A stretch of 35,050 bases of DNA from the NCBI GenBank assembly GCA_020720365.1, contig DYOU01000013.1, positions 1 to 35,050 of the forward strand, written 5' to 3'. Position numbers and translations under genes: made by a program. Below the pieces are notes generated by a model. That model was not told the DNA's origin and made no database searches. It saw only the letters and a list, made by a program, of their open reading frames with translations. Positions 1 through 7,385 of this stretch are shown here, piece after piece. Source of the DNA: Candidatus Elulimicrobium sp. (lineage in GTDB: Bacteria; Omnitrophota; Gorgyraeia; Zapsychrales; Fredricksoniimonadaceae). The first letter of the stretch is position 1; each line of letters begins with the position of its first letter.

Positions 1-1
1 A

Positions 2-74
2 AGCGGCGGATGGGGTTCGAACCCACGACATCGACCTTGGCAAGGTCGCATTCTACCAACTGAATTACCGCCGC
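2..74 (-). tRNA. tRNA-Gly (anticodon GCC)
   Basis: On the minus strand a complete cloverleaf can be folded. The 7-bp acceptor stem is GCGGCGG with CCGCCGC, and the anticodon stem CGACC/GGTCG encloses loop TTGCCAA, giving anticodon GCC. The T arm carries GGTTCGAACCC. The discriminator base is T, usual for bacterial tRNA-Gly, and CCA is not encoded. It is the last of three tRNA genes in the same orientation. Confidence 0.96.
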
Positions 75-171
75 ATTGAACCAGCCAATAACAATAAGAA
101 AATATTTTAACATCAAGAAAGCTCGTGTCAACAATTAACCGTCAACTTAATCATATCCCCGAAAGCAATCA

Positions 172-253
172 TGGGCGGGAGAGGACTTGAACCTCCATCC
201 CTTGCGAGACCAGATCCTAAGTCTGGCGCGTCTGCCAGTTTCGCCACCCGCCC
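172..253 (-). tRNA. tRNA-Leu (anticodon TAG)
   Basis: The minus strand folds into a class II tRNA of about 82 nt. The acceptor stem is GGGCGGG/CCCGCCC with discriminator A. Anticodon stem CCAGA/TCTGG encloses CTTAGGA, so the anticodon is TAG. A long variable arm (TCTCGCAAGGGA region) and T loop GGTTCAAGTCC follow. The long variable arm plus the TAG anticodon identify leucine. CCA is not encoded. Confidence 0.95.
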
Positions 254-294
254 GAATTTCAAATATTCCATTGAAATCCATTCAAAAAAAGTAG

Positions 295-367
295 TGACCC
301 ACCCGCGACTCGAACGCGGCACACCAGCCTTAAAAGGGCTGTGCTCTACCAGATGAGCTAGTGGGTC
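295..367 (-). tRNA. tRNA-Lys (anticodon TTT)
   Basis: The minus strand has acceptor stem GACCCAC/GTGGGTC with discriminator A, D arm with AGCTCATCTGGTAGAGC, anticodon loop CTTTTAA (anticodon TTT) and T arm with GTTCGAGTC. CCA is not encoded. It lies 15 nt downstream of the frr stop, so it may be co-transcribed with the rpsB-tsf-pyrH-frr genes. Confidence 0.95.
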
Positions 368-382
368 AAAAACTAGTAATAA

Positions 383-943
383 CTATATTGTCATCAACTC
401 TTTGCTCTTCTTATCAAGCAAAGCATCTATTTCTTTAATAAACTTATCGGTCAGTTTCTGGATCTCTTCCTGGCCTTTAAAACTTTCGTCTTCTGAAATA
501 ACACTGTCTTTCTTAAGCTTAATAATCTTATCATTAGCTTCACGACGGATCGTACGCAACGAAACGCGGCCTTTTTCTGCCATATCCTTGACAACTTTAG
601 CCATCTCCTTACGGCGCTCTTCTGAAAGCGGCGGAACTGAAAGGCGAATGATCTTACCGTCATTATTAGGCGTAATTCCCAATCTTGAACCAAGAATAGC
701 TTTCTCAATTTCTGGCAAAGCCGAAGGATCCCACGGCTGAATCACCAAAGAACTGGCATCCGGTGAAGAAACCGCCGCCATTTGTTTCAATGGGGTTGAA
801 ACACCATAATATATCACATGCAATTCTTCAACTAAACCGGGATGAGCCCTTCCAGTTCTGACTTCACTGAATTCGTGAACAACAGAATCAATCGCTTTCT
901 TCATTATTACGTTTGTTTGTGCAATAACATCTTTAACTGCCAT
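383..943 (-). CDS. frr: Ribosome recycling factor
   Basis: The 186-residue product has the usual RRF length. With EF-G it splits post-termination ribosomes in the cytoplasm. The family signature is clear: EVRTGRAHPGLVEEL near residues 27-41, the IQPWDPSALPEIEKAI segment around 70-85, and the C-terminal helix SVPPLSEERRKEMAKVVKDM around 103-122. A GGGGGAAC Shine-Dalgarno-like stretch lies just before the ATG. It is the last protein gene of the rpsB-tsf-pyrH-frr cluster, a very common bacterial order, and lies 21 nt after pyrH. Nothing is unusual. Confidence 0.97.
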   Translation of the reverse strand: MAVKDVIAQTNVIMKKAIDSVVHEFSEVRTGRAHPGLVEELHVIYYGVSTPLKQMAAVSSPDASSLVIQPWDPSALPEIEKAILGSRLGITPNNDGKIIRLSVPPLSEERRKEMAKVVKDMAEKGRVSLRTIRREANDKIIKLKKDSVISEDESFKGQEEIQKLTDKFIKEIDALLDKKSKELMTI

Positions 944-964
944 ATGTTCCCCCTGTTTAACGGG

Positions 965-1687
965 TTAACTGACAATGGTTCCAATAGCTTCTCCAAGAAC
1001 CGCTTTCTTAATATTCCCCTTCTTAAGAAGGTTGAACACAAGGATCGGAAGACTATTATCCATACACATGCTGATAGCCGTTGAATCCATTACTTTCAAA
1101 TCCTGATTAAGAACATCAATAAAACGAAGTGTATCATATTTCTTCGCTTTCTTGTCCTTCATCGGATCGGCGGTATAAATACCGTCAACTTTTGTCGCTT
1201 TCATAATAATATCAGCCTTGATCTCACTCGCACGCAATGCAGCCGCTGTATCCGTAGTGAAATAAGGGTTGCCTGTACCTGCCACAAAAATAATAACACG
1301 CTTCTTTTCAAGATGCCGCATCGCTCGACGCACAATATACGGCTCAGCCACTGTCTGCATCTGGATCGCTGTCATAACACGCGTAGGAACACCTAATTGC
1401 TCCAAGGCATTCTGAAGCGCGAGACCATTTAAAACTGTCGCCAACATCCCCATATAGTCTGCCACTGAACGGTCCAACCCGAAACGCTTACTCTCAGCGC
1501 CTCCGCGGAATAAATTCCCGCCGCCAACAACAATAGCCACCTGAACCCCCATCGACCAAACATCTTTGATCTGGGAAGCAAAAGTCACACACGTATCAGC
1601 ATCAATGCCATGATCATGGGCGCCTTGAAGAGCCTCTCCGCTCAACTTCAGCAAAATCCTTTTATAAGCCGAAGTTTCTTTTATCAC
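965..1687 (-). CDS. pyrH: UMP kinase
   Basis: This 240-residue protein of the amino-acid-kinase fold phosphorylates UMP to UDP with ATP in pyrimidine synthesis. The N-terminal [12 protein letters not shown] motif, the [10 protein letters not shown] phosphate-binding loop (about residues 54-63), [16 protein letters not shown] (about 77-92) and the [20 protein letters not shown] nucleotide-binding segment are all present. The chosen start is a GTG preceded by AAAGGAATG, which fits a Shine-Dalgarno site; the next in-frame Met would remove the lead-in to KRILLKLSG. It lies 14 nt after tsf in the ribosomal cluster. Confidence 0.97.
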   Translation of the reverse strand: MIKETSAYKRILLKLSGEALQGAHDHGIDADTCVTFASQIKDVWSMGVQVAIVVGGGNLFRGGAESKRFGLDRSVADYMGMLATVLNGLALQNALEQLGVPTRVMTAIQMQTVAEPYIVRRAMRHLEKKRVIIFVAGTGNPYFTTDTAAALRASEIKADIIMKATKVDGIYTADPMKDKKAKKYDTLRFIDVLNQDLKVMDSTAISMCMDNSLPILVFNLLKKGNIKKAVLGEAIGTIVS

Positions 1688-1701
1688 ACCATTCCTTTAG
1701 A

Positions 1702-2220
1702 TTACTCGCCAATCTTGTAACGAGTAAAACGACTGACAACAATATTCTCACCGATCTTGGCTACCATCTCATTAAGCAGATCTCCAATACTCTTGGATGG
1801 ATCTTTCACATAAGCTTGTTCTATCAAACAATTTGTCTTTAAGAAATCTTTCTGGTCTGCCTCAACATCCAGAATAGCCGCCGGGACATCATCTTTCTTT
1901 ATATATTTTGGTGCCATTGCGGCAATATGCATAGCCAGATCTTTGGTGAACTTCACAAAATCATCATTACGCCCAACAAAATCAGTTTCACAATTAACTT
2001 CAACAATAACACCGATCTTATTGCCATTGTGAATATACGCTTCCACACGACCTTCATTAGCCACTCGTGCGCCCTTCTTTATAGCCAATTCCAACCCGCG
2101 CTGACGCAGAATGTCTTTGGCTTTATTCATGTCACCTTCAGCTTCAGCCAAAGCCCTCTTACATTCCATAATACCACAACTTGTTGCTTCTCTTAATTGC
2201 TTGATTGCATCAACAGACAT
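1702..2220 (-). CDS. tsf: Elongation factor Ts, short form
   Basis: The 172-residue product is the nucleotide exchange factor for EF-Tu. The N-terminal UBA-like domain (IKQLREATSCGIMECKRALA, residues 6-25) carries the TGAGMMDCK-like signature. The core region follows with VEVNCETDFVGRNDDF (about 73-88). It is much shorter than the E. coli protein of about 283 residues and carries only one dimerisation-core subdomain, as in the compact EF-Ts of Thermus and some other phyla. It begins 5 nt after rpsB. The reading frame is intact and ends cleanly, so this is a compact form, not a truncation. Confidence 0.95.
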   Translation of the reverse strand: MSVDAIKQLREATSCGIMECKRALAEAEGDMNKAKDILRQRGLELAIKKGARVANEGRVEAYIHNGNKIGVIVEVNCETDFVGRNDDFVKFTKDLAMHIAAMAPKYIKKDDVPAAILDVEADQKDFLKTNCLIEQAYVKDPSKSIGDLLNEMVAKIGENIVVSRFTRYKIGE

Positions 2221-2225
2221 TTGAA

Positions 2226-3113
2226 TTACTCCTTATCAGCTGCGCCTTTCTTAGCACGCTTTTTATTGTCAGAAATCTTCTCCCCGGTAACCAGATCATA
2301 CTTATCAAGATCTTCTGATAAACTTTCCTTGATTATTTCAGGGATCGCAGGATCAATCACAGGCAGAGACTCTGCGGCTACCTCAACTTCTACGGGCATT
2401 AAAGCTTCACCCTTTTTAGCGGTACCTAAAAACTCTTTGCGTCCTTCAATGATCCCGTCTACGACCATCGACATAACAATACGAATTGATTTAACCGCAT
2501 CGTCATTTGAAGGAATAGGAAATTGGACAGGGTCCGGATCGCTATTGGTATCAATCATCGCAATAACCGGAATATTCAAACGATTGGCTTCACGAACCGC
2601 GATCTCTTCGTTCTTCACATCAACCACAAACACTGCTTCGGGATACTGAACCATATCCCGAATACCGCCAAGATCTGCCAACAAACGTTCACGCTCTTTA
2701 TTCAGTGAAGAAACCTCTTTTTTGGTGAGGCGCACAAAAACACCTTCTTTTTCCATGCGCTCAATATCCTGAAGCTTACGAATCGATTTCTTGACTGTTT
2801 CAAAATTGGTCAATAAACCACCCATCCAGCGATTATTAACATAAAACATGCCCGAACGGCCCGCTTCTTCCTTAACAACATCCTGAGCCTGCTTCTTAGT
2901 GCCAATGAATAAAAAACGCCCACCTTTCGCCGCAATATCATGCGCGAAATCGCGAGCCTGTTCCAAACAATCCCCGGTCTTCTCAAGGTCAATAATATAA
3001 ATGCCGCCGCGATCTCCGAAAATATACTTCTTCATTTTAGGATTCCACCGGCGCGTCTGATGCCCAAAATGGACACCTGCTTCAAGTAACTTCTTGATCG
3101 TTTCTGTCGTCAT
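2226..3113 (-). CDS. rpsB: 30S ribosomal protein S2
   Basis: This 295-residue S2 family protein binds the back of the 30S subunit. The N-terminal LLEAGVHFGHQTRRWNPKMK and IYIIDLEKT motifs, FIGTKKQAQDVV, YVNNRWMGGLLTNFETVKKS and the VVDVKNEEIAVREANRLNIP plus IDTNSDPD segments are all standard. The C-terminus runs about 40-50 residues past the conserved core and ends in a Lys/Arg-rich tail (NKKRAKKGAADKE). A CAAGGAGAT ribosome binding site precedes the ATG. It leads the rpsB-tsf-pyrH-frr cluster behind a structured leader. Confidence 0.97.
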   Translation of the reverse strand: MTTETIKKLLEAGVHFGHQTRRWNPKMKKYIFGDRGGIYIIDLEKTGDCLEQARDFAHDIAAKGGRFLFIGTKKQAQDVVKEEAGRSGMFYVNNRWMGGLLTNFETVKKSIRKLQDIERMEKEGVFVRLTKKEVSSLNKERERLLADLGGIRDMVQYPEAVFVVDVKNEEIAVREANRLNIPVIAMIDTNSDPDPVQFPIPSNDDAVKSIRIVMSMVVDGIIEGRKEFLGTAKKGEALMPVEVEVAAESLPVIDPAIPEIIKESLSEDLDKYDLVTGEKISDNKKRAKKGAADKE

Positions 3114-3150
3114 AAATCTCCTTGTATTCTTAGCTGCGCCGTTTTGACAA

Positions 3151-3214
3151 GAAGTGAAGGCGCTTCTATTATTCCTTAGCTATCGCTAAGGGCAAGCAGT
3201 CGGCAATTCACTTC
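3151..3214 (-). promoter_or_regulatory. Structured 5' leader RNA of rpsB
   Basis: On the rpsB transcript an outer 8-bp stem pairs GAAGUGAA (plus 3207-3214) with UUCACUUC (plus 3151-3158). It encloses a perfect 7-bp hairpin, CCUUAGC/GCUAAGG, with a 4-nt loop (plus 3174-3191). A further perfect 8-bp hairpin (CAATCTCG/CGAGATTG, plus 3245-3265) sits upstream, just after the promoter. rpsB leaders in other bacteria are known S2 autoregulatory sites. That this one does the same is inference; I do not recognise it as a named motif. Confidence 0.5.
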
Positions 3215-3279
3215 ATTCCTCACCGAAAGCTCTATTTTATATATCAATCTCGCCATTCGAGATTGAAAAATGTTGCGAT

Positions 3280-3308
3280 AGTATATCCAAGAATATCTAA
3301 AAATGCAA
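3280..3308 (-). promoter_or_regulatory. Sigma70-type promoter of rpsB-tsf-pyrH-frr
   Basis: Read on the minus strand, TTGCAT (plus 3303-3308) and TATACT (plus 3280-3285) are separated by exactly 17 bp. It lies about 165 bp upstream of the rpsB ATG, leaving room for the structured leader. The -35 box is also part of an inverted repeat AATGCAA/TTGCATT (3302-3308, 3317-3323) shared with the divergent gene. Confidence 0.7.
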
Positions 3309-3327
3309 TATAATTGTTGCATTATTA

Positions 3328-3336
3328 TGCTATAGT
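3328..3336 (+). promoter_or_regulatory. Possible extended -10 promoter of the PHP phosphatase gene
   Basis: TG-C-TATAGT on the plus strand fits an extended -10 element about 40 bp before the 3378 start codon. No good -35 box lies at the expected distance. The call rests on the -10 alone. Confidence 0.35.
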
Positions 3337-3377
3337 GATTTTTTAATACTTTAAACATTAACCCTTAATTTCAGCTT

Positions 3378-4181
3378 ATGAGCCTCATATCTGACTACCA
3401 TATGCATACACCCCTCTGCGGACACGCCAGCGGAGAACCGTTGGAATACGCCCAACAGGCAATAAAAGTCGGGCTCAAGGAAATCGGCTTCTCGGACCAT
3501 GCCCCCCTGCTTTCCCATAGAGACCCCGGGATCACCATGGATATTTCTCAATTACCACTCTACCATAAAATGATCGAATTTGTACGCGATCAGGTATCAC
3601 GTGAATTGATTATTCGTGTCGGCATTGAAGCTGATTTTCTACCTGGATTTGAACAAGAGACCAAAGCTATGCTGGCGGACTACCCCTACGATTATGTTAT
3701 CGGGTCGGTACACTTTATCAATAAATGGGGGTTTGATGATCCTATCCAGCTCCAGGAATGGAATTTACAAGACGTCAATGAAGTTTACCGGGACTATTTT
3801 CAATTACTCCGCGCAAGCGCCAGATCAGGGCTGTTTGATATCCTCGCCCATGTTGACCTTGTGAAGAAATTCGACTTCCACCCAACGGATGATATGTCTG
3901 ATGAGATTGAAGCGAACGCAATCGCTTTTAAAGAATCCGGCGTTGTTATCGAGATCAATTCCTCTGGCCTTCATAAGCCAGCTCGTGAAATATACCCTTC
4001 ACTGGAACATCTAAAGGTATACTCCAGACATAAAGTCCCTATCACTTTTGGATCCGACGCACATAAACCCGATCAGGTGGGACTTGACTTTGATAAAGCC
4101 AGGGATTGGGCTTTATCCGCTGGATACTCAGAATACGTAATGTTTCGTCAACGCAAGATCATCGCAACAATTAAAATATAA
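3378..4181 (+). CDS. PHP-family histidinol-phosphatase (HisJ/HisK type)
   Basis: The 267-residue protein has the PHP metal-binding layout. DYHMHTPLCGHA at residues 6-17 gives the first His-x-His and the later His. GFSDHAP (about 37-43), GIEADFLPG, VIGSVHFI, LAHVDLVKKF and GSDAHKP near the C-terminus supply the other metal ligands. Members of this length class remove phosphate from L-histidinol phosphate in histidine synthesis. No other his gene is nearby, so a different phosphoester substrate cannot be excluded. It stands alone, divergent from rpsB and convergent with ispG. No strong Shine-Dalgarno site precedes the ATG. Confidence 0.83.
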   Translation: MSLISDYHMHTPLCGHASGEPLEYAQQAIKVGLKEIGFSDHAPLLSHRDPGITMDISQLPLYHKMIEFVRDQVSRELIIRVGIEADFLPGFEQETKAMLADYPYDYVIGSVHFINKWGFDDPIQLQEWNLQDVNEVYRDYFQLLRASARSGLFDILAHVDLVKKFDFHPTDDMSDEIEANAIAFKESGVVIEINSSGLHKPAREIYPSLEHLKVYSRHKVPITFGSDAHKPDQVGLDFDKARDWALSAGYSEYVMFRQRKIIATIKI

Positions 4182-4203
4182 CCACTTCCCAAAGGCTCCG
4201 TCC

Positions 4204-5424
4204 TCAATTCTTGGGATATTTATACGTAATGTATTCTTCCAAAATGGCAATGAACTCTTCTTTAATCTTTTCCCCTTTTAAAACAGAATGCTTTTGCCCA
4301 TCCACATAAACAGGCGCCACCGGCTCCTCAAATGAACCCGGCAGGCTAATACCAATATCGGCATGCTGACTTTCCCCAGGGCCGTTAACAACACAACCCA
4401 TAACCGCTATCTTAAGCCGCTCGATCCCAGGATATAACTTTAGCCATTCCGGCATACGCTCAACAACATACTGTTGAATATCCTGTGCAAGGACTTGAAA
4501 ATAACGGCTGTTTGTCCGGCCGCAACCAGGGCAACTTGTAATACTTGGAGAGAAATACCTCAAATCCATTACCTGCAAAATCTCTCGGCAGACCTCTACC
4601 TCTTTTGAACGGCAAGCCCCCGGCTCAGGCGTCAATGAAACTCTAATCGTATCACCTATTCCCTCTTCCAGCAAAATCCCAAGCGCAATAGAACTGGCCG
4701 CTATTCCTTTTACCCCTCCACCGGCTTCCGTTAAACCCACATGCAAAACAATATCCGTCATTTTAGCCAACCGCCGATAAACCTCTACCATATCCTGAAC
4801 AACTGAAAGTTTTGCACTCAAAACAAGTTTCTCTTTGGAAAGGCCAAGCTTGAGCGCACTAGAACAACTATCCAACGCACTCTGAATAACAGCCTCGTAC
4901 ATGATCTCTTTAAGAGGCTTAGGCTGCTGCGAACGTTTATTATCATCCATCATTTTAGCCAGGATCCCTTTATCTAATGACCCCCAATTAACCCCAACCC
5001 GTACAGCCTTTCCATATTTAACAGCCAGATGAATAATACGAGAGAAATTCTCATCGCCCAGCCCTGCCCCGCCGACATTACCCGGATTGACCCTATATTT
5101 ATCAAGCAAAGACGCCAGTTCTGGATATTTTGTTAAAAGCTCATGCCCATTGAAATGAAAATCCCCGGCAATTGGCGTCAAAACTCCTGAAGCCCGTAAA
5201 CGTTTAATTGCCTTTACCGCCCCCAACGCAGCAGGAACGTCGTTAACCGTCCAGCGAACAAGCTCAGCACCCGCTCCGATTAATAATAAGGTTTGCGCAT
5301 ACGTTTCCTCATCATCAGCCGTTGAGGTATCCGTCATTGATTGCACAACGATAGGATGCCCGCCCCCCATCATAAGATTGCCAATAAGAACTGTAGGTGT
5401 CTTGCGCCGGATGATTTGTGACAT
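4204..5424 (-). CDS. ispG: 4-hydroxy-3-methylbut-2-en-1-yl diphosphate synthase
   Basis: This 406-residue IspG/GcpE carries out the [4Fe-4S]-dependent reductive ring opening of MEcPP to HMBPP in the MEP isoprenoid pathway. The TIM-barrel half begins with GGGHPIVVQSMTDTSTADDE (from residue 21). The cluster-binding half has CPGCGRTN (C298, C301) and GCVVNGPGE (C344). The length fits the short bacterial form without the plant/chlamydial insert. It needs an electron donor such as ferredoxin or flavodoxin, which suits the PFOR in this window. It diverges from ispH, the next enzyme of the pathway, across 85 bp. Confidence 0.96.
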   Translation of the reverse strand: MSQIIRRKTPTVLIGNLMMGGGHPIVVQSMTDTSTADDEETYAQTLLLIGAGAELVRWTVNDVPAALGAVKAIKRLRASGVLTPIAGDFHFNGHELLTKYPELASLLDKYRVNPGNVGGAGLGDENFSRIIHLAVKYGKAVRVGVNWGSLDKGILAKMMDDNKRSQQPKPLKEIMYEAVIQSALDSCSSALKLGLSKEKLVLSAKLSVVQDMVEVYRRLAKMTDIVLHVGLTEAGGGVKGIAASSIALGILLEEGIGDTIRVSLTPEPGACRSKEVEVCREILQVMDLRYFSPSITSCPGCGRTNSRYFQVLAQDIQQYVVERMPEWLKLYPGIERLKIAVMGCVVNGPGESQHADIGISLPGSFEEPVAPVYVDGQKHSVLKGEKIKEEFIAILEEYITYKYPKN

Positions 5425-5429
5425 ATCAA

Positions 5430-5457
5430 TTTACCCTTCTATCGAGAATGATATAAT
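5430..5457 (+). promoter_or_regulatory. Sigma70-type promoter of ispH-murB
   Basis: A perfect TATAAT (5452-5457) is preceded by TTTACC (5430-5435) with a 16-bp spacer. It lies 52 bp before the ispH ATG in the short divergent region with ispG. Confidence 0.6.
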
Positions 5458-5509
5458 GAACTCAAATAACAACAAGTTTAAATTCTAACGGAACAACGAT
5501 AAGGCTTCA

Positions 5510-6430
5510 ATGCAAATCTTCCTTGCCCGAACCCAAGGCTTCTGCGCCGGCGTAGCCCGCGCCATTGATATAGTGGAACAAGCACTAGCTCAATATGGGG
5601 CACCTCTTTTCGTCTATCATGAAATTGTCCATAATACCGCTGTTGTTAATCGCTTTAAAACGCGCGGAGTCATCTTTGTTGATTCAATAAAAGACGTTCC
5701 GGCTGAAGCTCGAATCGTTTTTAGCGCCCATGGCGTTTCTCCGACTGTCGTTGCTGAAGCTGCCGCAAAAAAACTAAAGACCATTGACGCCACTTGCCCT
5801 CTGGTCACTAAAGTTCACGATGAGGCGGTCCGTTTCTCCAATGAAGGCCTTGACGTTATTCTCATCGGTCATAACGGCCATGAAGAAGTGGTCGGCACAG
5901 CCGGATATGTCGCACCCGAAAGGCTTCATATTGTCCAGAACGCCGCTGACATTGAAAGACTGGCCATCCCTCCTCACAAAAAAGTAGCCTTCATTACTCA
6001 AACGACACTTTCTATCGATGATACACGTGAGCTTATCCTCAAACTGCGCGCCCGCTTTCCTCGCCTAACCGGGCCTGTTAAAGAAGATATCTGCTATGCA
6101 ACGCAAAACCGTCAGGATGCGGTTCAAGAACTGGCACGTATCTGTGATATGATCATCATTTGCGGATCCCCCAACAGCTCAAACTCCAACCGCCTTCGTG
6201 AAAAGGGGGAACAACTCGGAATCCAAAGTATTATCATCGATAACTCCGACGAACTTAAGCCTCAACTCCTAACCGATAAGAAAACAGTCGGCATAAGTTC
6301 CGGCGCATCGGTCCCAACACATTTAGTCGATGATATCGTCAGGAAGATCCAACTGCATTTTCCTGATACTATAATCAAGACTTTCGATAATCCTGAAAAA
6401 AATATTATTTTCCCAAGGCCAATAATCTAA
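5510..6430 (+). CDS. ispH: 4-hydroxy-3-methylbut-2-enyl diphosphate reductase
   Basis: The 306-residue LytB/IspH makes IPP and DMAPP from HMBPP, the last MEP-pathway step, using a [4Fe-4S] cluster. The three cluster Cys lie in GFCAGVARAID (near residue 13), DATCPLVTKVH (about 93-103) and DICYATQNRQ (about 193-202). Substrate motifs FSAHGVSP, GHNGHEEV, TQTTLS and SPNSSNSNRL are intact. An AAGG sequence precedes the ATG. The murB start lies 1 nt beyond its stop codon, so the two are co-transcribed and probably translationally coupled. Confidence 0.96.
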   Translation: MQIFLARTQGFCAGVARAIDIVEQALAQYGAPLFVYHEIVHNTAVVNRFKTRGVIFVDSIKDVPAEARIVFSAHGVSPTVVAEAAAKKLKTIDATCPLVTKVHDEAVRFSNEGLDVILIGHNGHEEVVGTAGYVAPERLHIVQNAADIERLAIPPHKKVAFITQTTLSIDDTRELILKLRARFPRLTGPVKEDICYATQNRQDAVQELARICDMIIICGSPNSSNSNRLREKGEQLGIQSIIIDNSDELKPQLLTDKKTVGISSGASVPTHLVDDIVRKIQLHFPDTIIKTFDNPEKNIIFPRPII

Positions 6431-6431
6431 T

Positions 6432-7385
6432 ATGAATATCTCCGTCCTACGTGATCAGAATATTTCAGTCATCGAACACGCCCATCTATCTGAATACACA
6501 ACTTTCAAGCTGGGAGGCCCCTGCCTGGCCCTTGTTGAATGCCCCACCGCTCAACAAATGCTTTTTACTGTTTGCGCTTTACGGGCACAGAATATCCCCT
6601 TCTTGATAATGGGATTTGGTTCAAATATTCTAGCATCAGACGCTCCTGTTGATACTGTCGTCCTTCGCTTCACAGGGACTGTGCCAGTTGTTACAATCCA
6701 CGCCAATACCGTCACCGTAGATGCCGGAACTCAACTGGACAGCCTTGTAGAATGCGCTATCAACGCCGGACTGGACGACATGACAATGTTCAGCGGTATC
6801 CCTGGCACAGTCGGAGGCGCGATTGCCGGTAATGCGGGCGCCTACGGAAAGCAGATTTCAGATAACCTTATAAACCTTACCGTTCTTAAGCCAAACAATT
6901 CACTGGAAATCATTCCAAGATCGGCCATTAGATTCGACTACCGTGATTCTGCCTTCAAACATAATAACGATATTATCCTGCACGCAGAATTCCACCTGCC
7001 CAATGGCGATGCGGCCACAATGAACCAAAAACGCCACGAAATCATATCAACCCGTGAAAGCAAACACGGCCGGTGGCAGGACACGCCCTGTGCAGGCTCA
7101 TTCTTCCGTAATGTTGAACCTACGTCAAAGGCGGGGCCTCGACAGTCAGCCGGATGGTTCATTGAACACGCCGGCGCCAAAGAACTACATATAGGCGGTG
7201 CCCATCCTTACCTCAAACACGCTAATATTATTACCCGTGATATAAATGCCTGCGCGAATGATGTGTATAACCTGACCAACACGATCGTTGATATGGTCCG
7301 GTCTAAATTCAATATAGAATTAGTACGGGAAGTTCGATTCCTAGGGACATTCAACGGAATCGGTGACCCCAGGGGATTCTGGTAA
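6432..7385 (+). CDS. murB: UDP-N-acetylenolpyruvoylglucosamine reductase
   Basis: The 317-residue FAD enzyme reduces UDP-GlcNAc-enolpyruvate to UDP-MurNAc in peptidoglycan synthesis. The FAD-binding segment has FLIMGFGSNILASD and GIPGTVGGAIAGNAGAYG (about residues 122-139). The C-terminal catalytic domain has GSFFRNVEP with the family's catalytic Ser, then AGWFIEHAGAKE and a final REVRFLG with the general-acid Glu region. Both domains are complete. Its last 45 nt overlap the 3' end of the convergent U32 gene. Confidence 0.94.
   Translation: MNISVLRDQNISVIEHAHLSEYTTFKLGGPCLALVECPTAQQMLFTVCALRAQNIPFLIMGFGSNILASDAPVDTVVLRFTGTVPVVTIHANTVTVDAGTQLDSLVECAINAGLDDMTMFSGIPGTVGGAIAGNAGAYGKQISDNLINLTVLKPNNSLEIIPRSAIRFDYRDSAFKHNNDIILHAEFHLPNGDAATMNQKRHEIISTRESKHGRWQDTPCAGSFFRNVEPTSKAGPRQSAGWFIEHAGAKELHIGGAHPYLKHANIITRDINACANDVYNLTNTIVDMVRSKFNIELVREVRFLGTFNGIGDPRGFW

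Noticed and set aside
402-740. Plus-strand open frame of 112 codons
   Set aside because: It is antisense to frr, which has clear family motifs; its translation shows only Ser/Leu-rich antisense character.
2197-2649. Plus-strand open frame of 150 codons
   Set aside because: It lies antisense to rpsB, and its Ser/Thr-rich translation is typical of an antisense shadow.
4187-4216. TCCCAA/TTGGGA as a terminator between the PHP gene and ispG
   Set aside because: Only 6 bp with a loop of 18 nt and no T-run; it also overlaps the ispG coding end.
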